A stretch of 64,000 nt of DNA from Aquatica leii (taxonomy: Eukaryota; Arthropoda; Insecta; Coleoptera; Lampyridae), in contig CM069435.1 of the NCBI GenBank assembly GCA_035610365.1, positions 90,181,389 through 90,245,388 of the forward strand, given 5' to 3'. The notes below the pieces were generated by a model. That model did no database searches and was not told the DNA's origin. It saw nothing but the letters and a program-made list of their open reading frames with translations. Both the position numbers and the translations under genes were made by a program. This document shows, in pieces, positions 10,399 through 26,104 of this stretch. The number at the start of each line of letters is the position of its first letter. Position 1 is the stretch's first letter.

Positions 10399-12923
10399 CA
10401 GTGCACGCCGCTTATTTGAATCACGGATAATCTTATCATTCGGATAATGTTACTATTTTATTAAAGAACGAACCGGACGTATGCTATACTAAATAGAAAA
10501 AACACCGTTTTTATTAATCATAATTTTGGTTGTTGTTATCAATTTTCTTCTTCGGTTTGTCTGTACAGGGCGTATCTGAAATACAACTACAAACTCAAAA
10601 AGTAGTTTTCTTTGTGGCGTTAGATAAAAATTTTTCTGTTAAAGATTTGGTCTAAAACCTAGAACTTGTCTAAAGTGGCCTAGTTTTGAGATACTTGCAT
10701 TTAAAGTTTTCAGAGCGGTCTTGACAATAACAATCAAAAATTGTCTGTTTCTTGTAACTATATGCTCTGAATGATGGGTGTAAATGCTGTAAAATCCGTG
10801 AAACGTATTGATGTATTGTGTTATTTATTGTTTTCTTTAATTTTCTATAATCTACAAAATCGATTGTTAATAAAACAATTATAGCAAATAGTAATGTTTA
10901 TTTTTTAGCATTATTACTGATCTAGCTCAACAAAATGTACTTTGTGTACACGATTACGTTTATCTTTAGTTGTAACCAAAACAACACTTTAGATAATTAA
11001 ATGCAAAATTCAGCTTTCTTAGAACTGAATTCGACAATCTGATTTATTTTTGTCTCGATTTTTTAACGGTTTTCTTTAGTTAATGCTAAGTGATTCGTGT
11101 TAACGCACTCTTACTTCATAATATTTAATTTAGATTTTCTTTATTATGTACAACAATGATACTGTTTTAATGTATGGTGTGTGTAAGCAATATCTTATTA
11201 GACAATTGCCTTCAATAAACTTTATTTTGGCGTGTGTGCAAAGACTTGGAGAAACTAGAGGTGTTCTTCATGCATGCAAAGGCCGTGGTCGAGAAACACC
11301 ACCTTATGTATTAGCAACGCAAGAAGAATAAATCTTTTCAATAAAATCAAAACTTTAATATCTGTTATTCTTCAATATACAAAAGATCGGACACGAAGTA
11401 GCACTAGAGAAATGGGACGCACAGCTACCGTGTCCCATATAGTACGTTACATCGTATTTTAAGGAGTTAACAGTTAATCGACGTTGGTTTTGAACCGCGA
11501 CTTTTGTGAGTGATTGAAGCGACAGAAGCTTTGGACCTTGATTTAAGTGCCAAAATATTATTTTCAGATGAATGTTGTTTTACACCAAATGGCGTGCTGA
11601 ATTTTCACAACACGCATGTTTGGAATGAAGAAAACCCTAATAAAATTCAACAAAGTATATTTCAGTAGCGGTTTTCTATTAATGTTTGGGCGGATGTTTT
11701 GAGAAATAGTTTAATTAGACCCTTTATTTACCAGAAAGACTTACAGGCGACTTGTAGTTTTACAAGAAGCTTTTGCGCAAGAATTTGATGACTTACCCCT
11801 TGAAGCTCGCAGAACAATGTGGTTTATGCACAATAGAACTCTTCCGCGTGTAAATCTCCACGTTTGCTATTTCTTAAATAATATTTTACGTATCGTTTCA
11901 TGTTGGATTGGAAGAAACGGCATTAGAGGCTGGTCAGTTCGTAGGACAGATATTAGCCCTTCAGACTTTTTTCTGAAGCTATTTGAAGTATACAAAATCC
12001 CCGTAAAGCAATAATGCAAATAGACAGAATGTACAATTATTATCGCGAGTAACGAACAATTTTCGACGATGTTTAGACATTTGTGTTTTATTCAATGGAG
12101 GAGATATTATCTAGTGTACTTGAAAAGAATGTGCAGAATAGCAACTTTATTTAACTACAGTAATTTAACTACCCATTATCCGATAACATTATTCATTGTG
12201 TTTATTTTAATTTGTGGTGTCAGCAAATCGCTGAAAAAAAATTTGCACTTCGCTTATTTTTATTCGTAATGTCAACATTAAGAAACTACAGGTCTGTAAT
12301 TTACGATTTATATGTTAAAAATTTTGATTTTTTAAAATGTTTTAATGGAACATTTTTGGTTTGTATTTATGCTTTAATTTTACCTGCTAAAATAACAACC
12401 CGTTAATCAAATACACCCTGTGTTCATCAACAATAACCTATTTTGCATTAATGTTTCTGTGAAATTTTAACCATACGCTTGTTTACAGTGAATAGTTGTT
12501 TTGCATATTTATCTTTATTTTTGCAGAATTATTTATTTATTTAAGCATTTTGACTGCCCTACGTAACACTACCTCATTTAAACATTTGCAAATACGTTAT
12601 CTTCGAGAATTAACTTGCATTGCGTTCAATAACAACTTAATTTAACTCTGTGTTATTTATTTTTAGTGTCAGAAAATTACTGAGAAGAAATGTATAGTTA
12701 TTAGAACAGTAAATTAATCATAATACCGTGACTTTTGATTTCTTTTTATTAACGGTGCCAACAAACTATTTAAGGCTACAACATAGTAATCTCCGGTTTG
12801 ATTGACTTAAAATTTTGGTTTTTTAAACGTTTTATGGAAAGTTTTATTTGTGTTGTTTTCTAAATTTTGGATATTATCAAAAACCTCAAGTTCAAACGTG
12901 ATTCTATTAAGCGGCATGCACTG
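10399..12923 (+). mobile_element. Tc1/mariner-IS630-type transposon, decayed
   Basis: Terminal inverted repeats of about 27 bp: CAGTGCACGCCGCTTATTTG at 10399 and its near-perfect inverse ending CACTG at 12923. Both are flanked outside by TA (10397-10398 and 12924-12925), the target duplication of the Tc1/mariner/IS630 superfamily. The 2525-bp body holds one degenerate transposase in the same orientation as the left end. Homology of the transposase and the TA flanks agree, so the superfamily call is firm; the family is not assigned. Confidence 0.8.
11146..12110 (+). pseudogene. DDE transposase relic with N-terminal DUF4817-like HTH
   Basis: Pieces in different frames follow one transposase in order. 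An N-terminal helix-turn-helix region (VQRLGETRGVL, then SSTREMGRTATVSH) matches the DUF4817-type DNA-binding domain found in many arthropod Tc3-like transposases. Next comes the catalytic region (ILFSDECCFTPNGV, NTHVWNEENPNK, FSINVWADVL), with the first aspartate in FSDE. The third part (WIGRNGIRGWSVRRTDISPSDFF) covers the end of the DDE domain, followed by FRRCLD-like remains near 12070. A TAG near 11667 and several frameshifts interrupt it, so no active enzyme can be made. Confidence 0.75.
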
Positions 12924-13349
12924 TAGCAATACACGTTGGCACACCTACACATGAGCCTCGGGTAAATTCGCAAGTTTTCGTACCTGTTGCGTTTAAATTG
13001 AGAATTGTTTAAACGTATGAAATTCAAATGCTGATAATTTGATTAACGCGAATTTTCTGTAATTTTAAATTAAATAAAATACATGCCTTATTAAGTTTTC
13101 CGGAGGGTCGTTGACTAAATGACATAATACAGAAACCGCCACTGGCAGTGGTGGCTGGTGGTCAACGCTGCATGGGGGTCATTTCAACACTAAAACCTTA
13201 AAAACGCTTTCTTAGGTACTTAATAAAAATTTACAGTTAAGGTTAATTTATCTATCTTTAGAATAAGCAAAATGATTATTATCGTTTATAATCTCTTTTA
13301 ACACAAAGTAGCATGGTTTTTAGTATTTAGTCATTAACCAAATAATCTA
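12924..13349. other. Intergenic between mariner-type element and tandem repeat
   Basis: Unique-looking AT-rich sequence with a short GC-richer patch near 13130-13180. No gene, RNA or repeat boundary was recognised. Confidence 0.35.
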
Positions 13350-13850
13350 ACGGGGAAACCGCTTCTTAGTGAAATTTGATAAAAACCGTGCGGAGTCGAG
13401 GGTACATCTACGCAACGAGGAATTTATGATTGTTTAATTTGAAAAAATCGGGGAAACTGCTTTCTAATTTTTGTGTTTGGTTTAAAACTTAAAATATAAA
13501 TAAAAAATGATGTTTTAGTGAAATTCGATATAAAACCGTGCGGAGTCAAGAGTACATTTACGCAACAAAGATTGTTTAATTTGAAAAAATCATGGAGACT
13601 GCTTTTTACTTTTAATTTAAAATGTGAATAAAAGGTGATCTCTTTAGTAAAATTTGATAAAATCCGTAGATGAGTGGTTGGTACGTACATCTACGCAACG
13701 AAGACTCTATGATTGTTTAATTTGAAAAAATTGGAAGACTGATGTCTATTTTTTGTGTTTTCTTATATAAAATGTGTGTAAAGTACGATTCAAAAATTAA
13801 AATGTAAATTTAGTGAAATTTGACAAAACCGTGCGGAGTTGAAGGCAATT
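13350..13850. repeat. Degenerate tandem repeat, period ~130-165 bp
   Basis: About four units carry the same ordered blocks: AGTGAAATTTGATAAAA, ACCGTGCGGAGTC, GTACATCTACGCAACGA, GATTGTTTAATTTGAAAAAA, then a GGAAACTGCTTT-type block. The ACCGTGCGG block (or its decayed form) sits at 13385, 13535, 13663 and 13828. Units differ in length by small indels. It looks like a short decayed satellite or a minisatellite inside an unrecognised element. The open frame on the minus strand here (13424-13690) is a by-product of the repeat. Confidence 0.7.
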
Positions 13851-14439
13851 ATATCAAACTAACAGTAATTGGTAGTCCCCAAGTTTAGCAACTAGAGATG
13901 ATGTCAAAAGTTACTGGAATAATTGTTTTAAACTTGGCTAACTGTCTGTAATTGTAAACCGATAGAAAGATCTAACTTTTTCCACCCATAACTTTACCGG
14001 AAAAATGATTGTTTAATGATAGATAAAATTCGTTAACCAAAACGCAATTGAGGCAATAAACTTTTTTCTTAACAGATATTAAAAAAAAAACAATCTTATA
14101 TGGAGAAAGTGTAACCAACTAAAATGAAAAATAAAATGACGCGTAATTTCACGTTAGTTTTGTACGAAGTTTTTTCATCGTACTGCAACCGTAAGCAAAG
14201 ATAATATAGAGGAAACCAAATTTTGTTAACATATACAAACGAATGTAATATTAAATTTCTTAAACCGTAAAAACGTAATAATTAATGTAAGTCGGAACTA
14301 TAAATCATAATGTAATCTAAATTTATTAATTCAAAAAAAATGCAAAACTGACAAAAACACAGCACACGGATATTTAAGCAACATAAAACCATACAATAAT
14401 TGCAAAAAAATTACTTAAAATCTCAAAATAACAAATATG
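13851..14439. other. Intergenic, AT-rich
   Basis: Between the tandem repeat and the 405-bp hAT element. No coding, RNA or repeat signal could be supported. Confidence 0.35.
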
Positions 14440-14447
14440 GGTTTAAA

Positions 14448-14852
14448 CAGTGTTGTAAATAGATAATTTTTAAATTATATAGATACAGATAATTTTTTTT
14501 TCTTGCAAGAATTACCTGGTATTAGATAATAGATAAACTATTTAAACTTTATATAGATAACAGATAATAGATGAAATAATCTAGTTAGTAATAACGATAT
14601 ATGGAGTTCATTTGAAGAACTACTATGGAATGTGGGAAATTACTGAAGAAAAACATACATATTGTAACTTGAATTTTACGGAACACTGAATTTTTATAAA
14701 TTTTATTTAAATAATTTAAATAAAAAATTATATATATACAGATATATATAACTTATATATTTTAGATATTATATAGATACAGATAAATAGATAAAAAATA
14801 TGAATCTAGATTATTTATCTATATAAATTTATATAGATAATTTACAACACTG
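14448..14852. mobile_element. hAT-type MITE, 405 bp
   Basis: The ends are CAGTGTTGTAAAT (14448) and ATTTACAACACTG (14852), a perfect inverted match over 13 bp. They are flanked by an exact 8-bp direct repeat, GGTTTAAA (14440-14447 and 14853-14860). An 8-bp duplication with CAGTG-type ends is diagnostic of hAT elements. The interior is a run of ATATAGATA/AGATAATA repeats with no coding capacity. It shares ends and internal motif style with the elements at 19985 and 48132, so one transposase probably mobilises all three. Confidence 0.85.
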
Positions 14853-14860
14853 GGTTTAAA

Positions 14861-19016
<4,156 letters not shown>

Positions 19017-19976
19017 ATTATTGAACTGACAAAAAAAATAAAAAATTAACTTAACAATTCTATGTAATTAGATCTGGATTATTCATTGTAAATTTTAAGG
19101 GTTTGTAATAATCTGTTAAATAATTTATAATCTCTTTATTTTGTAAATTAAAATAAAACTTAATACCATTGATCGGCTCTCGTTTAGATACGATGTTGGG
19201 CGGGCGGTGCCGATTGATGTGACGTTGATTTTTGTTTTTTTTTCAAGATCGACTTAAACGATTGCAAGAATTTTTTTTATATTACGGGTAAGGTATGATA
19301 AGAATTACGCGGTCTGAGCTTGTACTAAATTATGAGATTGGATTATATCGGTGCTGAAGTTTTGGAGATTTCGTCGAGCAAGATTTTTAAGATTGTTCTA
19401 CAACTCTATAGAGATTAATAGTTGATTATACGCCGTCGAGAATCTTGTTAATGATGAAAAATTCTAACAGATCAAGTCGTGATTGACGGAGAATTTCATG
19501 CTCAACTGTAGCAAACTTTTGATTACAAGCCAGTTAATCTATGATTTCGTGTGAGCCAATCGTCTTATCAGATGCTATTACTCAGTAAACAATAATCTTA
19601 GAGAACTTTGAAACCCACTTAGAATGGGCGTTCATACTCATAATTGAATCAAATATTAGTATAAACAGCTAGTATATAATAACTAATAGCATTGTTTATG
19701 CTAATAGGTCGCGCCCCCTAGTATTGTGTGCCCCTAGATCTGAGCCTACCGGCGTAAGTAAATCCAGTACTGACAGCACTAGTCTTCGGGGACTGCAAAA
19801 CAATGATGCAATTTTTACTATGTTATCAATATCAAGGTGTCAAGAAGTTTCTTCTTCTCAGCTCCCGTTGAAAGCTTATTCTCGTATGAGGGAATGATCA
19901 TGAGACCCAAATGCAAGTTTATGAAGAATGAATCATTTGAGAAACTATTTCTCAGTAAACTATAAACAGTAAGTTA
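19017..19976. other. Intergenic, 3' of cullin-2
   Basis: Holds the CUL2 3' UTR, including an AATAAA at 19037-19042, then unannotated sequence. No gene or repeat boundary was recognised before the hAT target duplication at 19977. Confidence 0.4.
19037..19042 (+). terminator. Candidate polyadenylation signal of CUL2
   Basis: AATAAA 20 bp past the CUL2 stop on the coding strand. It is close to the stop, and a second AATAAA-like site occurs near 19150, so the used site is uncertain. Confidence 0.4.
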
Positions 19977-19984
19977 CCTCTTGG

Positions 19985-21771
19985 CAGTGTTGTGCATTAT
20001 CTAGATGAAACTATATAGATAATTCATCTAGATAATTTTTGATCATCTTTTTCCTTATCTAGATAAAAGTATTGAACATTATCTAGATGATTATCTTAGA
20101 TGATCTTTCGGTTATCTATCATGAAATTATCTAGATGATTTTTTAAAAGTAACATACATTTTTTTGTTAAGATTTGTTTTGTAATTTTTATATTTATAAA
20201 CATAATATTGTTTGTAATATCTGTGGTAATGTAATACGGTCCAGATGGCTAAAACCTGATAAATAATCGCCGTAGATGTTTTGCATTTTTGCAGCTCTTC
20301 TGCTGACAAAAACTAGACTCACATGACCTTGAACGTAAATACATGCAATATGAGATATAAACAAAAACACAACTCAAATTACTTTTTGAAACTGAACCAA
20401 TTGCTTGCGATAAGTATCTTGTCGTCTTTAGAAACAATAATAAGCTTTTTGATATACGTACATTTATTCAATACATTATCTTGCACGTTTCAAACATTGA
20501 GATTAACAGCTACTAATTCTGTAGTTTTGAAAATTTAATTAGTTGAAGTGCCTACACCGCCAAACATGCCCAAATAAAAAAAATTCTTGATTGATTAATA
20601 GAAAATTCATGACTTTTTGAGCAGTTGAAAGTGACAAACCTCGATACACGTGATTTAGAGTTCTTTTAGAAGACTATTTAAGTCATGGAGCTTTTAGCTT
20701 ACTCTTTAAATCAACTTGTTGAATAAGTAATATTAACGTTAAGTTAAAGTCGCAATAAGATCCTAATGTAGACCGTGTAGAATAAAAACGCTCCTATATA
20801 AATCTATGATGTAAATTATTATATGAGTACAAATACTGACAACCTGTCAAATATAATTAACAAAACAAAAATGCTTTTTTTTACATTTGGATTTGTTGCA
20901 CTTAACAATTACAAAAAGTACTGAGCAGAGCATAAATTGTTTAAAATAACCCAAATTTTTTAGAAGAAACAAAACTGCTTGCGTTTTTTTAATAGACAAT
21001 AAAGCTAATTCTTTAAGTGATCGCTGATGTAATAAGCTGCTCAAAATTTACAATATAATAAATTTTTGAGGATTAGTTGGTTTTTTGTGAAAAATTTGCT
21101 TAAAATATCTGACTACAAATGATAAACTTAAATTTAAAAAGAAAAAGCAATAATTCAGGGAGTGTGATTAACGGCTATGAGCAATAATTTTTTAATCTTT
21201 TAGGTTCGAACTGACGTCGATATCAAAGCCAGATTTTTCCTAACTGTTACAAAGGAAAACTAATTAAGTTTACTAGACACTTCTCCATGCATTTGTAAAA
21301 AAGTTATTGATTAAACATTTCAATTTCGGTGCTAATTGAAAGACTTTATAGTCCTGATTCCTAATAGTGTAAGTTTTGCTTAGCAATGAAAATTTTGAAA
21401 GGACCATATTGTATTAAGAAATTTGTTTTATATTTTACAATAGTAGGTCATTAAATCAATAAAATTTCTGTCATGTTTTTTTTCGATAATTATTTTTTTT
21501 TTCAATTTGTCTTTCAGTTTTTTAATTAGTTAATTTAATAAACAATGGATTGGTATTGATGATGATGATAATTAAATGGTAACAATTAATTATTACCTGT
21601 TTGTACTTATTTGAAAGAATCATCTATCGTAATATCTACGTAAATTATACATTATCTTATCTATTATCTAGATAAATTCTTCAACTTCTATCTAAATCGT
21701 TATCTAGATAAAAAAATTGGAAATTATCTATTATCTCATCTAGATAAAAATTTAATTTATGCACAACACTG
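19985..21771. mobile_element. Non-autonomous hAT element, 1787 bp
   Basis: Ends CAGTGTTGTGCAT (19985) and ATGCACAACACTG (21771) are perfect inverses, flanked by an exact 8-bp duplication CCTCTTGG (19977-19984 and 21772-21779). The outer ~150 bp on each side carry repeated ATTATCTAGATAA-type palindromes in clusters (19990-20140 and 21640-21750). The middle is AT-rich with no recognisable transposase; short open frames inside (for example 20127-20309 on the minus strand) match nothing I know. It is longer than typical MITEs, so it may be an internally replaced or heavily decayed autonomous copy. Confidence 0.85.
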
Positions 21772-21779
21772 CCTCTTGG

Positions 21780-23488
21780 TATAGTAATATTATCAATATG
21801 TTTGAAACAAATAAGTTAGTCATTGGCTTTGGCTGTTATACTGTAAAAAAGTTAAATGATTTTAAACTATTTTCTATTTATAAATCTATTTAAAATATCC
21901 ATTTTCTATTTTGTATTTTAAATAGCTTCATAGAAACCACTTTTCATATTGTATTTTAAATACATTTAACGAATGTATTTTCTATTTTCCATTTTAAATA
22001 GGTTTTGAAAACCATTTTACCTACCTCTGAATACATGTCGGCGGTACCGAATATAAGCCTACCTACGGCTACGGAATGAGTGCACGTGCACTAATTTTTT
22101 TTGTGTTGCCATAAATTATGTGTAAAATGTTAAGTTTTTGTAACTTAATAACCTAGAATCAACCATTAAGGGTTGGATATTTTGTAATATTGCCTTATAT
22201 GAGCATAAGAACGCGTGTGAAATTACAATTTCATGCGAACGGAACGACACCGGTTAGAAAATGTAACTTGTAAGAGGGCAGATTGAAATCATATTTGGTG
22301 GTGACAATTCGAAAGGATAAAAGAGCGGAGGTCGGATTGTTTGTTCCAGTGTTGTTCATTAAACGTTTATAAATTTAATTTTTATAATTAATGAAATCAG
22401 TTTTTTTTGTTTGTTTATTAATGACTTTGTTTGAAAATTGTAATCGTAACTTTTGTAACAGTAAATAAATTGTGTAAACGGTCAGTGTCGTGCTTTATTC
22501 ACTTGTAATAAATTGTCGAGGCAGTCTAACCCAGCACAAACGCCCAGCGGAGTCCTCTTTAATATTCGATACGTCTCTGACATGCATATTTACAGATTAT
22601 AATCAAATAAGTTTTAATGGCATCAATAAGACAATAACTGCAATTGACAAAGATTACACTATAAAATTACTATTGAAACATTCGCGAATAACGTCGAATC
22701 TACGATTCGATAAAGCCAAATTCCAGATAGCGAACGATAAATGCACAAAAATTGAGAATGTTCTAGACCGAGATAACATGAATGTATAAGAAAGTGTTCG
22801 ACCATGCGGAAGGTCAGTTGCTGAATGAAGTTAAAGTGTTGTTACGGTGAAGATAAATAAGTGATTAGCACGTGCGAAGTTATAAATAAATAAAGTGTAC
22901 ATCGAGGAAAGTGAACGTGACTTTTAAATTAAACAACTGTGAACCTATTAGTGATAGCGTATTATTGTTTTATATAAATTACCGTAAGTTTTTATTCTTA
23001 AATAGTTAGATTTAATTAGTTCGGTTAGTTTAAACGTGTACATATTTTTAGTTCAAATAAATTAGTTTTAATAAAATTCGTTACGTAATGATTTTATCCT
23101 TAAACTTTTCTTTTTGTAACATAACTTTAATTAGAATACGTTTTCATCGGTATTTTTTCATAAAATTGATTTATGCAAATATTTCAAAATCGAGAAGCAG
23201 TAAAAAAGACGTATACAATTTTTACAAATTAAAAACGTATCAAGCAGCGATGTAACTTTACGTTTAAAGAATCTACGGTTTCTGTCTTGTTCGTCTTGTT
23301 GTTACCAAATGTGCAAACAAGCCAGTTTTATCTAAAACTTTTGTTAGGCTGTAGTACCCTGATAAATCCATACACTACTCATGTACATATCACATATCCC
23401 TTAGCACTAACTATTGCAGCGTCGGCATCTAAAAGATTAGAGCTGCAGGTCACAGAGTACTCTAACTATAAACTACTCTACACATTTT
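21780..23488. other. Intergenic; AT repeats and possible non-coding exon
   Basis: At 21870-22015 a motif of the form TTTTCTATTTT..ATTTTAAATA occurs about three times. From about 22200 to 22980 the sequence becomes less AT-skewed and ends in a good donor-like ACCGTAAGT (22981-22988), which could mark a transcribed 5' non-coding exon. The open frame at 22490-22789 lacks an ATG start and any recognisable domain, so I do not call it a gene. Confidence 0.3.
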
Positions 23489-23518
23489 ATTTTTGAGGCT
23501 TTCGCGGCCATGATTTTT

Positions 23519-23842
23519 TAACAAATAATTATTTTCGGGTTTTGAACCGCGTTCCATATTTACATTTTTCACAAAATTTAAAAAACTTTGAAAAATTTAC
23601 AATGTTTGACGTTTCGACAGTCATGTCGCTGTCTTTTTCAGAAAAAACTGAAACTGAAGATACAGGATCCTGACAAGCCTTTATATTACGCCGTTCGGAT
23701 CAATGGTTCGTGACGGTTCCGATTCATTAGTTTTCCGGAACATGTTTTTCCATATTGGCGCTAGATCGATTCTATTATCCTTATTATAAAATTGTCGTAA
23801 TTATGTATTTCAATGGCTTCCTTGTATAGTCTAGGTCAGAAG
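23519..23842 (+). repeat. Left arm of Penelope-like inverted repeat
   Basis: Near-inverse of 25670-26003. It begins TAACAAATAATTATTTTCG and runs past the ATG-like start at 23813. The first ten or so codons of the open frame here are therefore the antisense of the endonuclease C-terminus and not true RT sequence. Small indels and substitutions separate the arms. Confidence 0.85.
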
Positions 23843-25280
23843 AAAAAAACCGAAGAGATTGCCAAAAATGTAAAGAAAATACAAATGGCGAAGTTCCAGA
23901 AGTTACAGGAAGTACAACATCCTTCACCGCCGCAATTAGAGACAGACAGGATCATCATCAATATGTCTTCCACCACACTCAGTAGACCAACAACAGCCAT
24001 CTTATCCAAAGGATTAAATTTTGCTATCACACCAAAATTTATACCAAAGGAAGAAATAGTGAGTTCATTGGAGAGCACACTCAGAACTCTATCACAACAT
24101 ATTCAAGAAGAGGTGAGGGTCAAAACAGCCGACATTCTGAAGAAATCTACAGCACCGAAACCCAACATCAATCGAGAAGAAAGAAATGCTCTAAGGGAAC
24201 TTAAAGTCAACAAAGAAATCACTGTATTACCAGCTGATAAAGGAAATGCTTCTGTAATCATGAACACCAACGACTACATGGAAAAAATCGATACTTTGCT
24301 ACAAGATTCGGCGTACAAACCATTGAAGAGGAATCCAATAAAACCTCTGGAGAGAAAGATTTCGGCCGCTGTAAAATCCGCAAGCACGATCCCGGAACAT
24401 CAAAAGAGACGACTAATTCCTACAGACACCAGGATGCCGCACCTTTACGGCCTTCCAAAAATCCACAAACCAGGGGTACCGTTTCGCCCAATTGTGAGTG
24501 CTACAGGTTCAGCCACTCATCCTCTGGCTAGATACTTATGTACCATTTTACAACCGCTTACGGGAAAAGGCATCCATCACGTAAAGAATTCCCAGCACTC
24601 TAGAATTAAAGAAATTAAATTGGAACCAAAAGACATTTTAGTCAGTTTTGATGTGACATCTCTCTTCACAAAAGTGCCACTACAAACAGCACTGGAGATC
24701 ATCAAGACCAAATTACAAAAAGCGGATTTGGATGAGGAGCTTAACGGACTAATTGAGCTATGCTTAAAGTACACGTACTTCTCATTCAACAATATTGTAT
24801 ACGAATAAATTGAAGGAGCAGCCATGGGATCACCACTTTCTCTAGTCATCGCCTATATATTTATGGAAGATTTTGAAGAAAGAGCATTAGAAACAGCTAC
24901 CCTCAAACCAAAATGCTGGCTTCGTTATGTGGACGATACATTTGTAATTTGGTCTCATGGAACAGAAACACTACACAACTTTCCGGATCACATCAACCAG
25001 TTAGATTTCAACATCAAATTCACCATGGAAAAGTAAACAAACAGAAGCATTCCGTTCTTGGACGTACTGGGTCACTCGAAATATGGACAACAAATTGGGA
25101 CATCAAGTATATAGAAAACCGACACATACTGACAGATACCTCAACGCCGAATCACATCATCATCCAGCTCAGAAGTTTGCAGTTCTAAAAACGTTAGTAC
25201 ACAGGGCCAAGGCGATCAGTGAACCGAACACGTTAAAGACCGAGCTAGGTCACCTAAGAAACCCCTTAATAAAAAATTAA
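23840..25280 (+). pseudogene. Penelope-like reverse transcriptase, broken
   Basis: The RT core is clear. A Lys-rich N-terminal region leads to PADKGNASVIM, LYGLPKIHKPGVPFRPIVS, ILVSFDVTSLFTKVPL, GAAMGSPLS and the catalytic RYVDDTFVIW. It continues to YRKPTHTDRYLN. These are Penelope-type RT signatures. The frame is cut by a TAA at 24806-24808 where the family has a glutamine before the GAAMGSP block. It is cut again by a TAA after FTMEK (near 25034) and by frameshifts between 25030 and 25110. It would have primed reverse transcription at the target nick. Confidence 0.85.
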
Positions 25281-25290
25281 CAAACACAGT

Positions 25291-25827
25291 ATGGAAAAAC
25301 CCAAAAAGGAGGAACCCGTGGCAACTTTCTTCCTTTCTTACATAAAAGGCTGCACGGATAAAATAGGCAGGATACTTAGAGGGAAAAATATTAAAGTGAT
25401 CTTCACGGCAACAAATAAAATAGCCGCCAATTTCTCAAAATCAAAAGAAACAAAAGCACCACTCAAGGAACCAGGGGTCTACCACATCCCTTGTTCGTGT
25501 GGGCTGGCTTACATAGGACAAACGGGACGCAACATAGCTACCATATTAAAAGAACATAAGGCGGATACAAAGAAACATAACACAAGATCTGGTGTTGCAG
25601 AACACTTTTTAGACACCGGTCACACGATAAAATTTGAAGAGGCAACAATGTTGGCTAAATCCCAAAACTTCTGGTCTAGACTATACAAGGAAGCTATTGA
25701 AATACAGAAGTACGACAATTTTAATAGGGATAATAGAAACGATCTAACGCCAATATGGAAAAACATGTTCCGGAAAACTAATGAATCGGAACCGTCACGA
25801 ACTATTGACCCAAACGGCGTAATATAA
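25291..25827 (+). CDS. Penelope-like GIY-YIG endonuclease domain
   Basis: An uninterrupted 178-codon frame carries the C-terminal half of the Penelope polyprotein. It has a CCHH-like linker region with PGVYHIPCSCG, then the GIY-YIG signature as LAYIGQTGR, the conserved RNIATILKEHKAD helix and AEHFLDTGH. In active elements it is fused to the RT upstream; here it is separated by a stop near 25278. It nicks target DNA for integration. Its last ~50 codons lie inside the right inverted repeat arm. The ATG at 25291 may not be a real start. Confidence 0.8.
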   Translation: MEKPKKEEPVATFFLSYIKGCTDKIGRILRGKNIKVIFTATNKIAANFSKSKETKAPLKEPGVYHIPCSCGLAYIGQTGRNIATILKEHKADTKKHNTRSGVAEHFLDTGHTIKFEEATMLAKSQNFWSRLYKEAIEIQKYDNFNRDNRNDLTPIWKNMFRKTNESEPSRTIDPNGVI

Positions 25828-26003
25828 AGGCTTGTCAGGATCTTATATCTTTAGTTTTAGTTTTTTCTGAAGAAGACAGCGACATGACTGTCGAAACGTC
25901 AAACATTGTAAATTTTTCAGTTTGTAAGTTTTCTAAGTTTTATACTTTAGTGAAAAGTGTAAATATGGAACGCGGTTCAAAACTCGAAAATAATTATTTG
26001 TTA
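25670..26003 (-). repeat. Right arm of Penelope-like inverted repeat
   Basis: Inverse partner of 23519-23842. It includes coding sequence of the endonuclease C-terminus, its stop codon and the downstream non-coding tail. Both arms carry CAGCGACATGACTGTCGAAA, with its inverse in the left arm. Confidence 0.85.
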
Positions 26004-26104
26004 CGTCTCTACACATTTTGTTTCTTTTATTAATGTATTACCAAAGAGTATTACTATTTTCTGTACGGCGAAAAAATAGAGTTAAGTCCCTCTCATCAAA
26101 TACG

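Larger units (their letters stand above)
23489..26006 (+). mobile_element. Penelope-like element with inverted terminal repeats
   Basis: A plus-strand reverse transcriptase is followed by a GIY-YIG endonuclease, the defining architecture of Penelope-like elements. The termini are a ~325-bp imperfect inverted repeat (23519-23842 against 25670-26003). Outside lies a 13-bp direct repeat CTCTACACATTTT (23476-23488 and 26007-26019), a candidate target duplication; on the left it sits about 30 bp outside the inverted repeat. Inverted or direct terminal repeats produced during integration are known for this class. The copy is inactive: the RT has a nonsense codon and frameshifts. Confidence 0.85.

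Noticed and set aside
11274..11462. Independent small gene
   Set aside because: It is the frameshifted continuation of the transposase DNA-binding region (SSTREMGRTATVSH).
22490..22789. 99-codon frame as a gene
   Set aside because: It starts with GTG, has no recognisable domain and no convincing splice context; kept only as a possible non-coding exon region.
23813..23839. N-terminus of the Penelope RT frame as a true start
   Set aside because: These codons lie in the left inverted arm and are the antisense of the endonuclease C-terminus.
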